Below, one piece after another: positions 1-28,460 of a stretch of 64,000 nt of DNA (its first letter is position 1; each line of letters opens with the position of its first letter). The position numbers and the translations under genes were made by a program. This DNA comes from Syngnathus acus (lineage: Eukaryota; Chordata; Actinopteri; Syngnathiformes; Syngnathidae). Location: positions 9,575,956-9,639,955 of the forward strand of contig NC_051095.1 in NCBI RefSeq assembly GCF_901709675.1, given 5' to 3'. Under the pieces are notes generated by a model. The model was given only the letters and a program-made list of their open reading frames with translations. It was not told where the DNA came from and did not search any database.

Positions 1-204
1 CATGTCGAGTTTATCCTCCTGAGTGGATAATCCTCATCTCTTCTGACCTCACCGGTTAGCTGCGACAAGTGACTGGCGAATGGAACGACGGGTTGCCACT
101 TTTGTGGCCGGATAAGCATCTAGTTTGACGGCGTGCGTCGTTATTATCCTCCTTTATTTATTATTTTAACGTGATCCGTTGTTATCCACATTTTCCAAAT
201 AAAG
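1..204 (+). promoter_or_regulatory. bbs7 5' UTR and proximal upstream region
   Basis: This stretch lies directly upstream of the bbs7 start codon and contains no open frame that resembles a gene. It probably holds the bbs7 promoter and 5' UTR. No TATA box or other strong element is obvious. The window edge cuts it off, so the neighbouring gene is unseen. Confidence 0.4.
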
Positions 205-4665
<4,461 letters not shown>

Positions 4666-5043
4666 TCGTGCAGTCCACGTGGGAATTTTTAGGGGCACTT
4701 TTGTCTATATTTAAACAATTCTAATTTATATTTTTAAATCCTTGCCAACTTTCCCAATTTAGCCCCACATTTCAAAAAAAGTAGCATATATTTCAGACAA
4801 AACATACAGTATCTTTCAGAACACAATCTTGAGTAGAAACTATGCTGTACAAACTCATCTAGTAATTTGGACTAATAAAACATTTTTATAAATATATTTA
4901 TCCAGATCCATTTACTTTCATCCAAAGACAGTGATGATACCCATGTCTCGTCCACTCCATGATAGGTGTGCGAGATTATTGTCACTGTCCAAGGAAAGTC
5001 ATGACTCCAAAATGCCTACAATAAGTGTCCAAATCAGTCCCCT
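4666..5043. other. Convergent bbs7/polr1a 3' intergenic region
   Basis: Only 378 bases separate the stop codons of two convergent genes. A canonical AATAAA on the plus strand at 4874-4879 fits bbs7 polyadenylation. I found no canonical minus-strand signal for polr1a here, so its 3' end may use a variant signal or run into the bbs7 3' UTR. No gene is visible. Confidence 0.6.
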
Positions 5044-17270
<12,227 letters not shown>

Positions 17271-17618
17271 ATCGGATGATTATCCAGATTTAGTACGTTT
17301 ACTTAGCTGAAATCATTGCTAGGTTTTCTGACCACATGTAACATAGAGCCGTGCACGACTTTCTCCCACGTGCTTTGAAGGGCCCACGGAACTGAAAAGA
17401 AAAGTAGGGAGGGGGGTGTTACATGTATGATTAAAATTGAAGACGTGTAATTGGAAAATCATAAAAAAGCATACAATGAAGAATAACACATACTATACTT
17501 GAAGCCAAATTCCAAACAGTGGCGTCATATGCGGGAAAAAAAACACTCTCATTTTTAAAATCCCCTCGATGAAGCCTCCATGGTTTCGTCCTCCCAGACG
17601 CCTTTGCGCGTAAGCAAC
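17271..17618. promoter_or_regulatory. Bidirectional promoter region of polr1a and ptcd3
   Basis: The start codons of two divergent genes are 348 bases apart. The interval contains a CACGTG E-box near 17.37 kb and no TATA box that I can assign with confidence. Both genes are housekeeping-type, and they are also adjacent in human. A shared bidirectional promoter is inferred from spacing only. Confidence 0.65.
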
Positions 17619-20600
17619 ATGGCGGCGTCCGGGAGACAAGTAGGAAAGTACATATACAAAAACAATAGAATTTTGATGAGCAACCTCGACCTGCTGTTAT
17701 TTCACAGGTAAGGAAAATTTAACGTTTCTATTTATACAAGACCCTTACCCATACAAGCTTCTTGAATTATCTTTTGTTCTTTCGTTTGTGACCAGCATCC
17801 ATTGCAAGAGGTCATCATTGCCAATGCAACCCACTGCATCCTGCCAGAATAACGATTTATTCAGTCATAAAATATATTTTTAACCTTCATTAGGATTGTG
17901 GAGAATTATCAAATAATCAATAGGCGACCTCTTAAAATGTATACCAATTTCTGTTTGTATATTGCATGGATTTAGACGACTAAATGCATTTTCCCCTTTT
18001 CAAGGAATTTTGTTGGGATCTCACCTATACGCCAACAAGCTGTAGAGGCCAATAAAGGCAAGTTGAAACGAGATATTTGATCATATTTCAATATAGTTTA
18101 TATGTCGGTCCTTGCTTAAATTTTAAAGTTTTTAATTGTCCAACTAAACCCACAACACATTTGTGTATTTGGTGTAGCGGACTCTTCAGAGCCCATCACC
18201 ATCCCCAGAAAGAAAGTATGGTATGTGTTTGTACATTTATTTTATATGGAAGACATATATCTGTGAAACATTTTTAAGCTGAATGTTGTACAGTTTTTGA
18301 TTTAAAAAAAAAAATCACGGTTTTGTGGTGCGTCTAGAAATTCAATTAATGATTCCAATTCAGCCTGATGGCGCAAATGTACTTCAATAATTAGACAGCT
18401 GCAAGCATGAAGAATGTTGTTTCTATTTGTTTTTATGAGATTAAGATGATAAAGTGTTTATTAATGGCATTGTTACTGTATGGTACTTCACTTACAGTAC
18501 TTTTTCTTGCAACTGTAATGACCACTTTTCGTACACCATTTAAAACAATGACTGGATGTATTATTGTTTTTTTTAACTGAAAAGGCGCAAAGAGTCAGTA
18601 TTGGAGGCCTTGGCTATGACAGTGAACAGGGTAAGTTCCCATATTGTTTCTTTCTGTATCCATTCATATTTGCCCGTGTACAGCTCTGACAGAGTGGTTT
18701 AAATCATAGCCTGCAATCATTAAAAAAAAAACTCTTTGGAAATACAAGTAACCCTTGCATTCACTACTGTGATGTGTTGCATGCCGTGCACAAATTGTAT
18801 GAATATCTACCAAGGGTATGATTCATCGCAACAAAGATGATAGTTCTTCTGTATTTCACGTTCAAAAATTTGATGCAAATATTTTTTCCCACCAGGATCC
18901 TACAGCATTTCCCTACCAATTCCAGGATGATCCTTACCTTTCACCGAGAACTGCTGCTGAGTTTGTACGAAACTTACACTTTCTTACACAGCCCTTAACT
19001 GTTTTGGCTTGTTAAATTCATCATTTGTCATTTAATACATTTTTGTCTCTTACTGTACTTGTGTCAACTTTAAATGTCTATTTATTCAGAGGACCAATTT
19101 AGTATATGCATAATCTCTCCATCTCTCCTTCACTTGCAGAAGCTGTTCTCTCTCTCTCAGGAGTCTGGAAGATCTGCAGCTAAATACTTTGTCAACAACC
19201 ATCCAAAGTTCTTCACCAAAGATTTTGCTGAGCCACATATACCTGTAAGAGACACGCATATATGGACTCTGTCGTAACGTGTGTGTGTGTGTGTGTATAT
19301 ATATATTGTATTGTCAGTGTAAATGGAATGAATGTTTTTGCTTGATGTTTATGCAATAGTGTCTGATGCCAGATACAATTTCACTGTGCCTTGAAGAAGT
19401 GAGCGAAGAGGCACTGAAGGAAAGGGTGAGCTTGAGAAAAGTCAAGGCTGCGGTCGACATGTACGATCAAATGCTGCAAGCTGGTAAGTGCAATTTGCAT
19501 ACCATGAATAGCACAGGACTGCTTTACGGGGAAAATCAAACCCTTTTCTTTCTCTTATTACCCCCTTCACTCTTTTTTATGATACATAATTCTGTCGATT
19601 CATCACTTTTATATGTGTTAGGGCTTATTTTAAAAATTCTCCACAATTCCTGTTTCGCAACCAATTAGTTTAGTTTATTTGTTTTTATTTAGGGATTAAA
19701 AAATCAAGTAAACAATTGAGCAATATCACACAAGAAGGATTGATGGTCATTGTTTTCCCAAAATAAAACCAAGTGTTTGCAAATGTCTTACTTTGAAACC
19801 CATAAAACCATAAGAAATGATCGAAGAAAGAAATGCTATTTTTGCAAATGCATCGGGGATTTCCGAGACATTTTTAAAATAAATGGATTATGTGTCCAGT
19901 AATATTTGTTAGTGTAACTTTCTTTCCTCAACTCTTGTCTTCCAGGCAAATCTGTGTCCATAGAGACAACCCACGAACTGTTAGACTTGATTTGCCTCTT
20001 TTGTGACAGAGACCCTGTCAATGAGGATGGGCCACAGACTGAGGACATGGTGAGTCCCTGACATTAGACAAGAAATGGAAGACTTATTATACGTTCCCTA
20101 AATGTCTCTAAATTAAAAAAAATGTTGAAAAGAGATTTTAATCAGGAAATATAGTAAAGAACAATTCAAAACACCCAGGTTGAAATCTTAGCTCAGGCCG
20201 TTCGTTATATGTTTGCTGTTTTAGGAGGAGTCAAGGGGTGATGTGAAGAGGTGGAGAGGGAAATTTCGTCGAGCATCAGACTTGCTGACGTTAACCTGGA
20301 GAGAAAATAACAATGCAGAAAGAATATTTAACCTGCTGCCAGCGAAAGATACTCGATGTTACTCCGCTCTCATCAGAGGCATGGTGAAGGTAGGTTAAGA
20401 ACACACACACACACTTGTACGCACAGCTCTCATTGTCAATTCAATACCTCCCTGTTAGAGTATGTGATAGATCTGCAACGGGATTGACTGTCATGATATT
20501 GTGCATGTGCTTATATTGTTAATTGGTGTAATTTGTGAAGCTAGACTGTATAAAGGATTCTGCCAATGTGTGTGTGTCTTTAGCATGGTGCCTATGCGAA

Positions 20601-23600
20601 GGCTTTCAGCATGTACACAGACCTACTCAACAACAGACTGACAGGTAAGTCGCTTAAAGTAACAAGATCAAACAGAATGGACAAAAAAAAATACTTCCGA
20701 AAGCCAAATTGGAAGAAGAATCTTGATTTGGTTGTAGGTTTCAGTCTAGAGAAAGCTTGTCCCAGAGAGATAAATATTATTAAGAACCTGTTAACACATT
20801 TCCACTTAAGGACTACGATGCTTACTGTAGTTAAACATCTCCAAGAAGCCGCCAACATTAGGCTCTTTTTTCAGCCGACGTCCACATTTTCAACGCCCTG
20901 ATCTTGGCTGTTCCAGAAGTCAGAGATAAATACATCGAGAGATGGGACCTCGTCACTGTAAGGCTTCGGACAGACAATATTACATCTCATTGTGTCCATC
21001 TTCATTGTCGTGCGACTCTTTCTCATGTTGCTTTTGTTTGCTTGTAGGAAATTTTAAAGCAGATGAGTCAACAGAAAGTCCAGCCCAACTTGCTGACCTT
21101 TAACAGTGTTCTCAAAGTCTTGAGACGCTGTGGCTCTTTGGCCAGATCGTTGGCACTGCAGACTCTGAGTGAGATGAGGGCTCTGCGGATCGGTAATTAA
21201 AAATACACAGTGTTTTTACTTAGCCTTTCTCTAGCTTGTAATGTAATGTGATTTGTATTTGTTTGTTTGTGTAGCGCCCAGTCTGGCCACCTTTGACCAT
21301 GTCTTGGCTGTATTTTACAAAGCAGGTAAGCACAAGGATTATATTAAAGTCAAATGCCTTTTTCCAAAATTTAAAACATCCTAGATGTTTGGCTAGGAGT
21401 TGGTCAAATCGGTCCAGCTCAAGAACTCCGTAATGAAAATGGCTCCAGATCTTGCTGTTGTTTTGAAAGGTTTCTCTCTTAGAATAAATTATGATACGAG
21501 GTTGTTAAGTGGTGTTTAGCAGATCAAAAGTGAATTAGTGCTTGAAATGTTCCAAACCAGTTGAAGACCTTTCTCCATCTATCTCTCTTGTGCCCACTTG
21601 AAAATGTGTAAGTCATATGACAATGCGTTGTCGTTTAGCATCATCTGGCCAGGGCAACACCGACATGTTACAGGAAGTGATGTCAGAGTTGGCAGGGAAA
21701 AGCTTCACCTGCCAGGACCCTGGAGATGGTTAGTAATCCAAAAGTTATCCGACACAACTGTTTTGTGTTGTATCGATCTAATTTGCATCGTGGAGACTTG
21801 ATTAATTAAAAAGTCATTTTTTCTGTCTTTTTCTCACCAGTTCTATTTTTCGCTAGTGCCATGAGACTTGTAAGTCACTTTTTTTTTTTTTGGGGACACA
21901 TTTCTTGAGCATGAGTTTTTGTCACTTAGAGTTTATGTTTCTGTGAATTGCAAATCTGTTCGTCAATTCTGTTTAAATGACCCTTATAGAATTGCTGCTA
22001 TTTTTTTGTATGTGTTATTTTCCCCACATGTATCAATGCAGTGTATGGATTATAAAGATCTGGAGCTGGGTTATAAAATCCAAAATCTGGTGGAGGTGGG
22101 GGAAAACTGGAGGCTTCTGGGGGATTCATTCCAACGGACCATTTACTAGTAAGATATGTATACAGCATTCGATAGTAAGCTACTTGTGATACTGGCTCAA
22201 CTTTTGCGTGCACAGAAATTGTATTCCTAGCACAGTTGTTTATCCAGGAGCAAAAATAATTTGGTGCACACCACCTCTTTCTTCTTCAGTGGTCGCTTCT
22301 TCAACCTTTTGTGCATGATGGAGCACATTGATGTGGTGCTGAAATGGTATAAAGAGCTCATTCCATCGGTGAGTGCATCTCGATATCTGTTGGCCTGGAA
22401 TGTGTTCATGAAGCACTGACAATTTTTGCCCTTTATGTTTTTATCATTCTAGTTGTATTACCCAAACTCACAGGGACTGAGAGAACTCCTGCAGGCTCTG
22501 GACACAGACAGTCGCTTGGACATGCTGCCTACTATATGGAAAGGTTGCTAAAAGATGATATAAATTACATCATGTGTCTGGCCTGGAACATCGATTACAA
22601 ACACAAACTTTAATGTGTGGATTATGATTTAAACCAACTGTATGTGACCTGATTGGATGTTCTGTCTTTCTAGATATCCGGTCTATGGGTCAGGATAAAC
22701 TAGAATTGATTGAAGAGCTCCTCACCTTGATGGCCAGAGAGAAACACAGTCCTGAGGTCAGTCAAGATCATATTCATGAAGATTTTTTTTCATTAAACAT
22801 GACAACTATTAAAATTAGTAAATAATCTCAATTTTGCGCATTGTGCTAAAGGTCCAAGAGTCATTTGCTGTATGTGCGCTGGATGTAAAAAGCGCATTTG
22901 ATGGCAGCAGAAGTAGGGCCAGTCTGGAGTGGAGCAACACCGCCCTCTCACATGTTACTTCCCTGCTGCTGCGGGCCAACAAGATCCAAGAGGCTTGGTG
23001 AGAGACCCGTAATTATATTTATCTTATGTATTATACTAGTAATAATCCCTTTTTAAACACGTTTAATTTTTCTGTTCTCTGCAGGAAGATGCTACAGCTT
23101 TTCAAAGCAAAGAACAGAGTTCCATCGTAAGTGACTTGGTGGCAAATAAAAACCTCTTGCATTCAACTGCATTTCTTCATTGTGGCCAAAGAACAAAATA
23201 ACTAAAGTCTGGCTCGGGTAAAAAAACAAGTGCAATAGCAAAGTAGGCAGATGATCAAACAGTGAACATCAAAATTAAGTACAAATGGGCCTTTTCCTGA
23301 CCTCTCAGATAAAAGGTTATGTACCATCGGTGATCTAAAAATTTCGATTTCTTCTATGTAATCCCTCAGCGATAAACTGCTAGAGGACTTCCTGTCCGTG
23401 TGCCGGAGCGAGGGCTCTGCCCAAAGAGCCGTGGAGCTCGTTCAGCTGTCGGCCGCCTTCTGTCTGCAGGTGACACCGAAACTGGCCAAGCTGGTGCTAG
23501 CTGAGTTTGAGCTGAGCGAGGACCAAAGGTGAGGAAGGCTGCCAAACAACATCTGAACACATTGTAGCAGTTTCTTTTCGAAAATGAAGTTGTTTTTTTT

Positions 23601-23661
23601 CTTTTTCACATCCAGAGATTTAGTGTCTGAGCTGGAGAATGTCGCGGAGCCCACAGACTGA
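17619..23661 (+). CDS. ptcd3: Pentatricopeptide repeat domain protein 3 / mitochondrial ribosomal protein mS39 (multi-exon)
   Basis: PTCD3 (mS39) is a mitochondrial small-ribosomal-subunit PPR protein needed for mitochondrial translation. The start at 17619 has a good context (CAACATGGCG) and begins a basic N-terminus suited to import. Exons then encode [73 protein letters not shown] and [13 protein letters not shown]. Next come [81 protein letters not shown] and KIQEAWKMLQLF. Each matches human PTCD3 in order. The stop is the TGA at 23659-23661, and AATAAA lies at 23903-23908. The C-terminus is shorter than human and lacks its serine/aspartate-rich tail. The second intron appears to use a GC-AG donor. 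Confidence 0.96.
18058..18177 (+). other. GC-AG intron of ptcd3
   Basis: The upstream exon ends AATAAAG and is followed by GCAAGT. The next exon begins after GGTGTAG at 18178. Joining these gives an in-frame ...[13 protein letters not shown] sequence. No usable GT donor lies at that boundary. AAG|GCAAGT is the standard consensus of the minor GC-AG donor class. Confidence 0.7.
19279..19306. repeat. (GT)n(AT)n microsatellite
   Basis: A compound run of GT followed by AT dinucleotides lies in a ptcd3 intron. Confidence 0.9.
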
Positions 23662-26600
23662 AGAAAGGAGTCAGCATTCATAACGAAAAACTGACAATTA
23701 CTGTCAAATGTCCGGTGAGAGTTTTAAACAAGAGTGTACCCACTTGTGTATCTATGTCAAAAAAATATATGGAGCATATGTAGACAATCTGTGCCTCATT
23801 TGTGGACAGAAATGTGTTTAAGTTGTGTTGTTGTTTATGTCCACCAGAGGCCGCTGTTTCTCCACAAATGATTACTTTATGATGTTGATGCTGTCAAGTA
23901 AAAATAAAATAAATTATCACAAAAATAGTGCTCCAATTGCATGAGCTATGATGTCTCTACGCTTTATATTTGCAATTTGACAACAGCATTTACACAAGCC
24001 GAATTTTCTCTTGATGATAAGACCAACTTCCTGAAATTTGAGATTAGCTATTTCCTGCAGAATGTCGGAATACATGTTGGTGTGTTTGTTTGTTTGTTTG
24101 TTTTCTGACGCCTTGAAATCAAGTAGTGAGGTGACAAACTAGGGTAATTCCAGAGTCGGATGACTTTTAAAAAAAAATGTAGCCTCCCCACTCGATGAAC
24201 AACATACGTACACACTGTATGAAAAAACAAAATGTTGGTGTCTTAATTCTGAAATCCTTATATTCTTATAAATTTCGTGCACTAAAAGAGCACGAGGACA
24301 TAACGTGTCCATTTGTCCATCAGCGCGCTAAATTGTCAGCAGTTCAGCTTGGGGCGTGTGTTTGCGGTTTCTTGCAGGTACGTGCATCTCAAAACTGAGC
24401 GCTTCATTTCCTCCACCAATTACAAGCCGAGCTGACAGCACAACCAACTAAGGGCATGCAGTACACCGAGGGGGAACTGGCACTTTTTAGATGGGTGTGG
24501 TATTGCACTCTACAGCGTGTCAAACGACACATTTTTGGCACATACAGGCAGTGAAGTAAGACAGGAAATCATATGACTGTGTTTGCAAGCTTGCAAAAGT
24601 GGCTCGTTTGACCAGCATGTATTTGTTCTCTAATGCCTTGTGCACCATGACTGCAGTGTTCGGCATTTGGAGGGCCATACAAACACAGGATGTGATAGCA
24701 CATCCTCCTGCGCTTTTAATACCTCTCCCACGTGTTGATAAACTCTCCGTGTTGGCGGCATTGAAGAGTAAACAAAAGGGAACAAGATTTGCTATTAACC
24801 CTAACCGTCACTTCCCGAAACTGGAGAAGGACAAAGGGGAGTTTGAGGAAACACAAAAAAGAGAGAAGGCTGTGAGAAATTTGATAGTAGGTGGATTTTT
24901 TGCATAGAATAGAGAAAACAAATGTGATCAATGGAAAGAAAGAGAGATGTGAATTTCCAATCACTGGCCCTGCACAAAATACAAACTTAGGACATTCTGG
25001 TATGTCAAAGGAGACCTAATGTGTGTGTTTGTTTTCTTGCTCCCAAAATTAGTAAATGTGCTTCAAAAAATCATGTGTTTTGAGATTGGCATTATTGGCA
25101 TTATGGCTCAGTGAATATCTGCTTCCTGTTTAATATGCAACATACCATTTCTTGAAATAATTTGGCCATGCACGGTTTCTTGCCAGCAACTATTCTTCCT
25201 CTTTGGTGGAGATTCACAGTGTTGGGCTGGGTTAGGCAACAAGAAATGTAACAACTGGCACCAAGCAACTCTGCCGCCTTAAGAAAAATCCTATCAGTAA
25301 AGTTAATGTAATGGGAACAAGTGCTGCTCTGGAGCGTAACGTTTGCACTCTGGAGAAAGGTCATGTGAAAGCAGATTTACAGGCACATCAGTGTAAGAAG
25401 ACAGGCGGATGAAATGAAACAGCCTTTGTCCTTGAATGCAATCCATTCCTTTTCTGTCTTGGGTGAGACGGTGCCTATTACCCTAATTACCCAAACCATT
25501 TCTAACATACTGGCATCATATCAATAAAATACAAGAAAACTTGCTAAAAATGTTTTTCTTTATGTAGATTTTCAGTCATCCACAAAATCTACAAAATTTG
25601 AAATGAGACAACTGTACTTTTTGTTGAATTTGTGTTTTTTCACGACTATGGCAATAATGCTATTAGCTTAACGACATGCTAATAACTGCAGTAGTGCTGC
25701 TTGAATGACCGAACACATATCGTAATAATTTTATTTTATTTTCATCAGACAGAACTATGCCACAATCAAATGTTTTCTTTTGTTAAAATAATAGCATCTA
25801 AATAGAATTTGAATGCTATCATCGACAGATATAGAGTTTGAACTATGAAAGGGGCTTAATTAATGTTTTTTGTTGATTCACTATAGTGCTAACTTTCTGA
25901 GCACTGAGATATTTTAAAAACGACATAAGTGCAGTGAACATGTTTGTGCAAGAAACAACTTTTCAACTATGGACTGAAACTCACCAAAGTACTAAAATAA
26001 AGTTGACAAAATAAGGCCTTCTCAAAAGTGTTTAGTGGGAATCGGCTACACGAGAGGAATTTACTCCGACAAGATTCAGCACATCACTGGGAGGTGGGGT
26101 GGGGAAGGGATAGACTTGGGAAAAGAGGAGGGCTCACTTGCAAAGGTATGAGTGGAGTAGGGATGTGGAATTCATGCATGTAGAGACTGGTAGAAGCAGC
26201 AGTGAAACCTTTGGAGACAATGTTACAGTCAAAGCAGATTTTCCCAATGTAACATTGTAAGAACAGGACTTTCAAACTGTGTGTCATTTCAAATTTGCTG
26301 TAGACATACTTGAGCTATGATGCACTCAGCATTCTTGCACAAGAAGCCATATTTTATTTCAAACTTGATTGAGGCTCTTCATTCCAGATTTACAAAAGTA
26401 TCTATGGTTAATTCTGACAAACCGTATTCCATAAAATAGTTTATTTACTAAAAGACATGCAGTGTCTGTTTACAAATGTTGGGAGTTAAAAAAAAAAAAA
26501 AAAGCGTCAAGATTTTATTTTCTGAATGACTCCGTTTCTTTCCACCGCTGCAAATGAATTATTTGGCAAAATTTTACGCCTCTGATTTTGAATGGAAACT
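23662..26600. other. Gene-free interval between ptcd3 and the plastin gene
   Basis: After the ptcd3 polyadenylation signal at 23903-23908 I see no convincing gene. There is a short (GTTT)n run near 24.08-24.10 kb and scattered A/T homopolymers. A 102-codon open frame at 24599-24907 resembles no family I know. The interval may hold regulatory DNA for the plastin gene, but nothing specific can be assigned. Confidence 0.5.
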
Positions 26601-26654
26601 TTTCTTCCAAACGCATAATAAAAATGATGCTTTTCTTGGGAGGTCACTCGTCTG

Positions 26655-26850
26655 ACTGCTGCTGATGGAAGTAACGAGGAGGGAGGGCGAGGTTCGTTTT
26701 AAAAGAAAAGATCGCACGGATGGGCGGAGCTACTTTTCTCGCCGCCGGGCGGTGTCGGCTGAAGAAAACCGGTCGCTTCCCCAAGCCGACACAACAAGGA
26801 CTTCTCTCCCAGGGGGATTTAATTGTACTCAGTCACTTGTCGGACTTCAG
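26655..26850 (+). promoter_or_regulatory. Probable first, non-coding exon and promoter of the plastin gene
   Basis: A GC-richer patch around 26.65-26.85 kb ends in ...GGACTTCAG|GTAAGAGG, a strong splice donor. The next exon, with acceptor CTGTCAG at about 27614, carries the plastin ATG ten bases in. Plastin genes commonly have a 5' UTR exon split from the start codon. The exact transcription start is not visible. Confidence 0.55.
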
Positions 26851-27624
26851 GTAAGAGGTGAATCTTTCTCTTCCACTCATCCATGCTTCCCATATAACGT
26901 TGCACCTGTCTTATTACACTCCAGTCTAGAAAGATTCAAAGCAATGCAGTAGTATCATTATACTGTACATTATTTGCTTGATATTCAATTCATTCATTTT
27001 ATACATGTCGTCTTTTTGGCATTATTGTATGTCTTGTCATTCTAATAGTCGTATGGTGTGAATTAGAAGAAATAAATCACATGAGTTGAACCTGTAGTAG
27101 GGTAGAGAGTAATGTAAGGGTATTTTTCAATCAATAATACCTTAACAAACTGCCTCGTCATTGTCAACGTGTGTGAGAATGCGGATGAAATTTAAGTTAC
27201 CGTACACGCATTGTGTAATGGACAATATAAGAATGTGATACCTGACATGATTGTGGTTATTGTGCCAATATGACTTTATGACGTTTCAGCAACTAAGGGA
27301 GAGAGGGGGGGTGGGGTCAAGCTTACTAAAAATATTAAAGTCATTTTATTTTATAACATTGATATACTTTAGACATACAATATACCGCATTTCAGAAGGA
27401 AACAAAATAATTAGAATTCAGAGGGGGGAAAAACGGAAAACGTGTTCCTCCAGAAGCAGTGCCATCTGGTGGAAGTAAGGACAAGTTGCCGTGGGATAGA
27501 ATATTATGCCGATTTAAACTATTTTACATTACTCGCCTCAAAAGACACGTCATAATTACATCCCAGCCACGATACCCAAATGTAGCCTCTTCTTGTTCTC
27601 CTATGGCCTCTGTCAGGTGTCACA

Positions 27625-28367
27625 ATGTCGCAGGAGATAAATTCCGAGGAAATGGAGGAGATCAGAGAGGCCTTCCAGAAAGTAGGTGAGTCAAACATTG
27701 ATGTTGTGTATTGTTGTCACAGTCAGATTGAGTTTTAGGTGAGCAATGGACCAAATACCTACAGCAGGGATCACCAACCTCTTAAACCGAGAGCTACTTC
27801 CTGGGTACTGATTAAGGCAAAGGGTTTGACACACACTTCTGAAATAGCCAATTTGCTCAATTTGGCTTTCACTATGTGTTATTATTGTCATTACATTGTC
27901 ATGTCATATTGTCAGTTGCAAACAAGATCTCATATGACATCATTTTGTTGTGACACAGTATATGTTATGGAATATTGATGAAATAGATTGCTGTCCAGGA
28001 GAGGATGCAGTATCACCGACAAAGCCCCAATTTAAGATTGAAACCCTGAATCTAAAGAAAAACACATTTTGAAAAATAAAGAGACAGATGTTACCCCCAT
28101 CCTTAAAGAAATGGTCAAGAACAAAACTGTGCAAATGTTTTTTCACTTATGCTTTCTCTTCTCACTTTCTACCACATCCAATGCCTATAGACGTGGACAG
28201 CAATGGATACATCTGCATCAAGGAACTTGGTAATCTCTTTCGTGAGGTTGGTTTTTCTGTACCTGGCTTCCAGCTCCGGGAGATCATCCAAAAACTTGAC
28301 CGAGACAAAGACGGCCACATCGACCTTGAAGAATTCACCTCTGTAGGTAACACACTAACTAACTAAC

Positions 28368-28460
<93 letters not shown>

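Noticed and set aside
17700-23600. Search for an intronic box C/D snoRNA in ptcd3
   Set aside because: Human PTCD3 hosts SNORD94, so I looked for paired C and D boxes, but found no convincing TGATGA/CTGA pair with a terminal stem by eye.
24599-24907. Plus-strand open frame of 102 codons in the ptcd3-plastin gap
   Set aside because: No recognisable domain, no flanking splice sites that extend it, and no upstream promoter-like signal. Left as non-coding.
28354-28460. Regular array considered as a CRISPR-like or structured repeat
   Set aside because: It is a simple tetranucleotide microsatellite without spacers, in a vertebrate intron.
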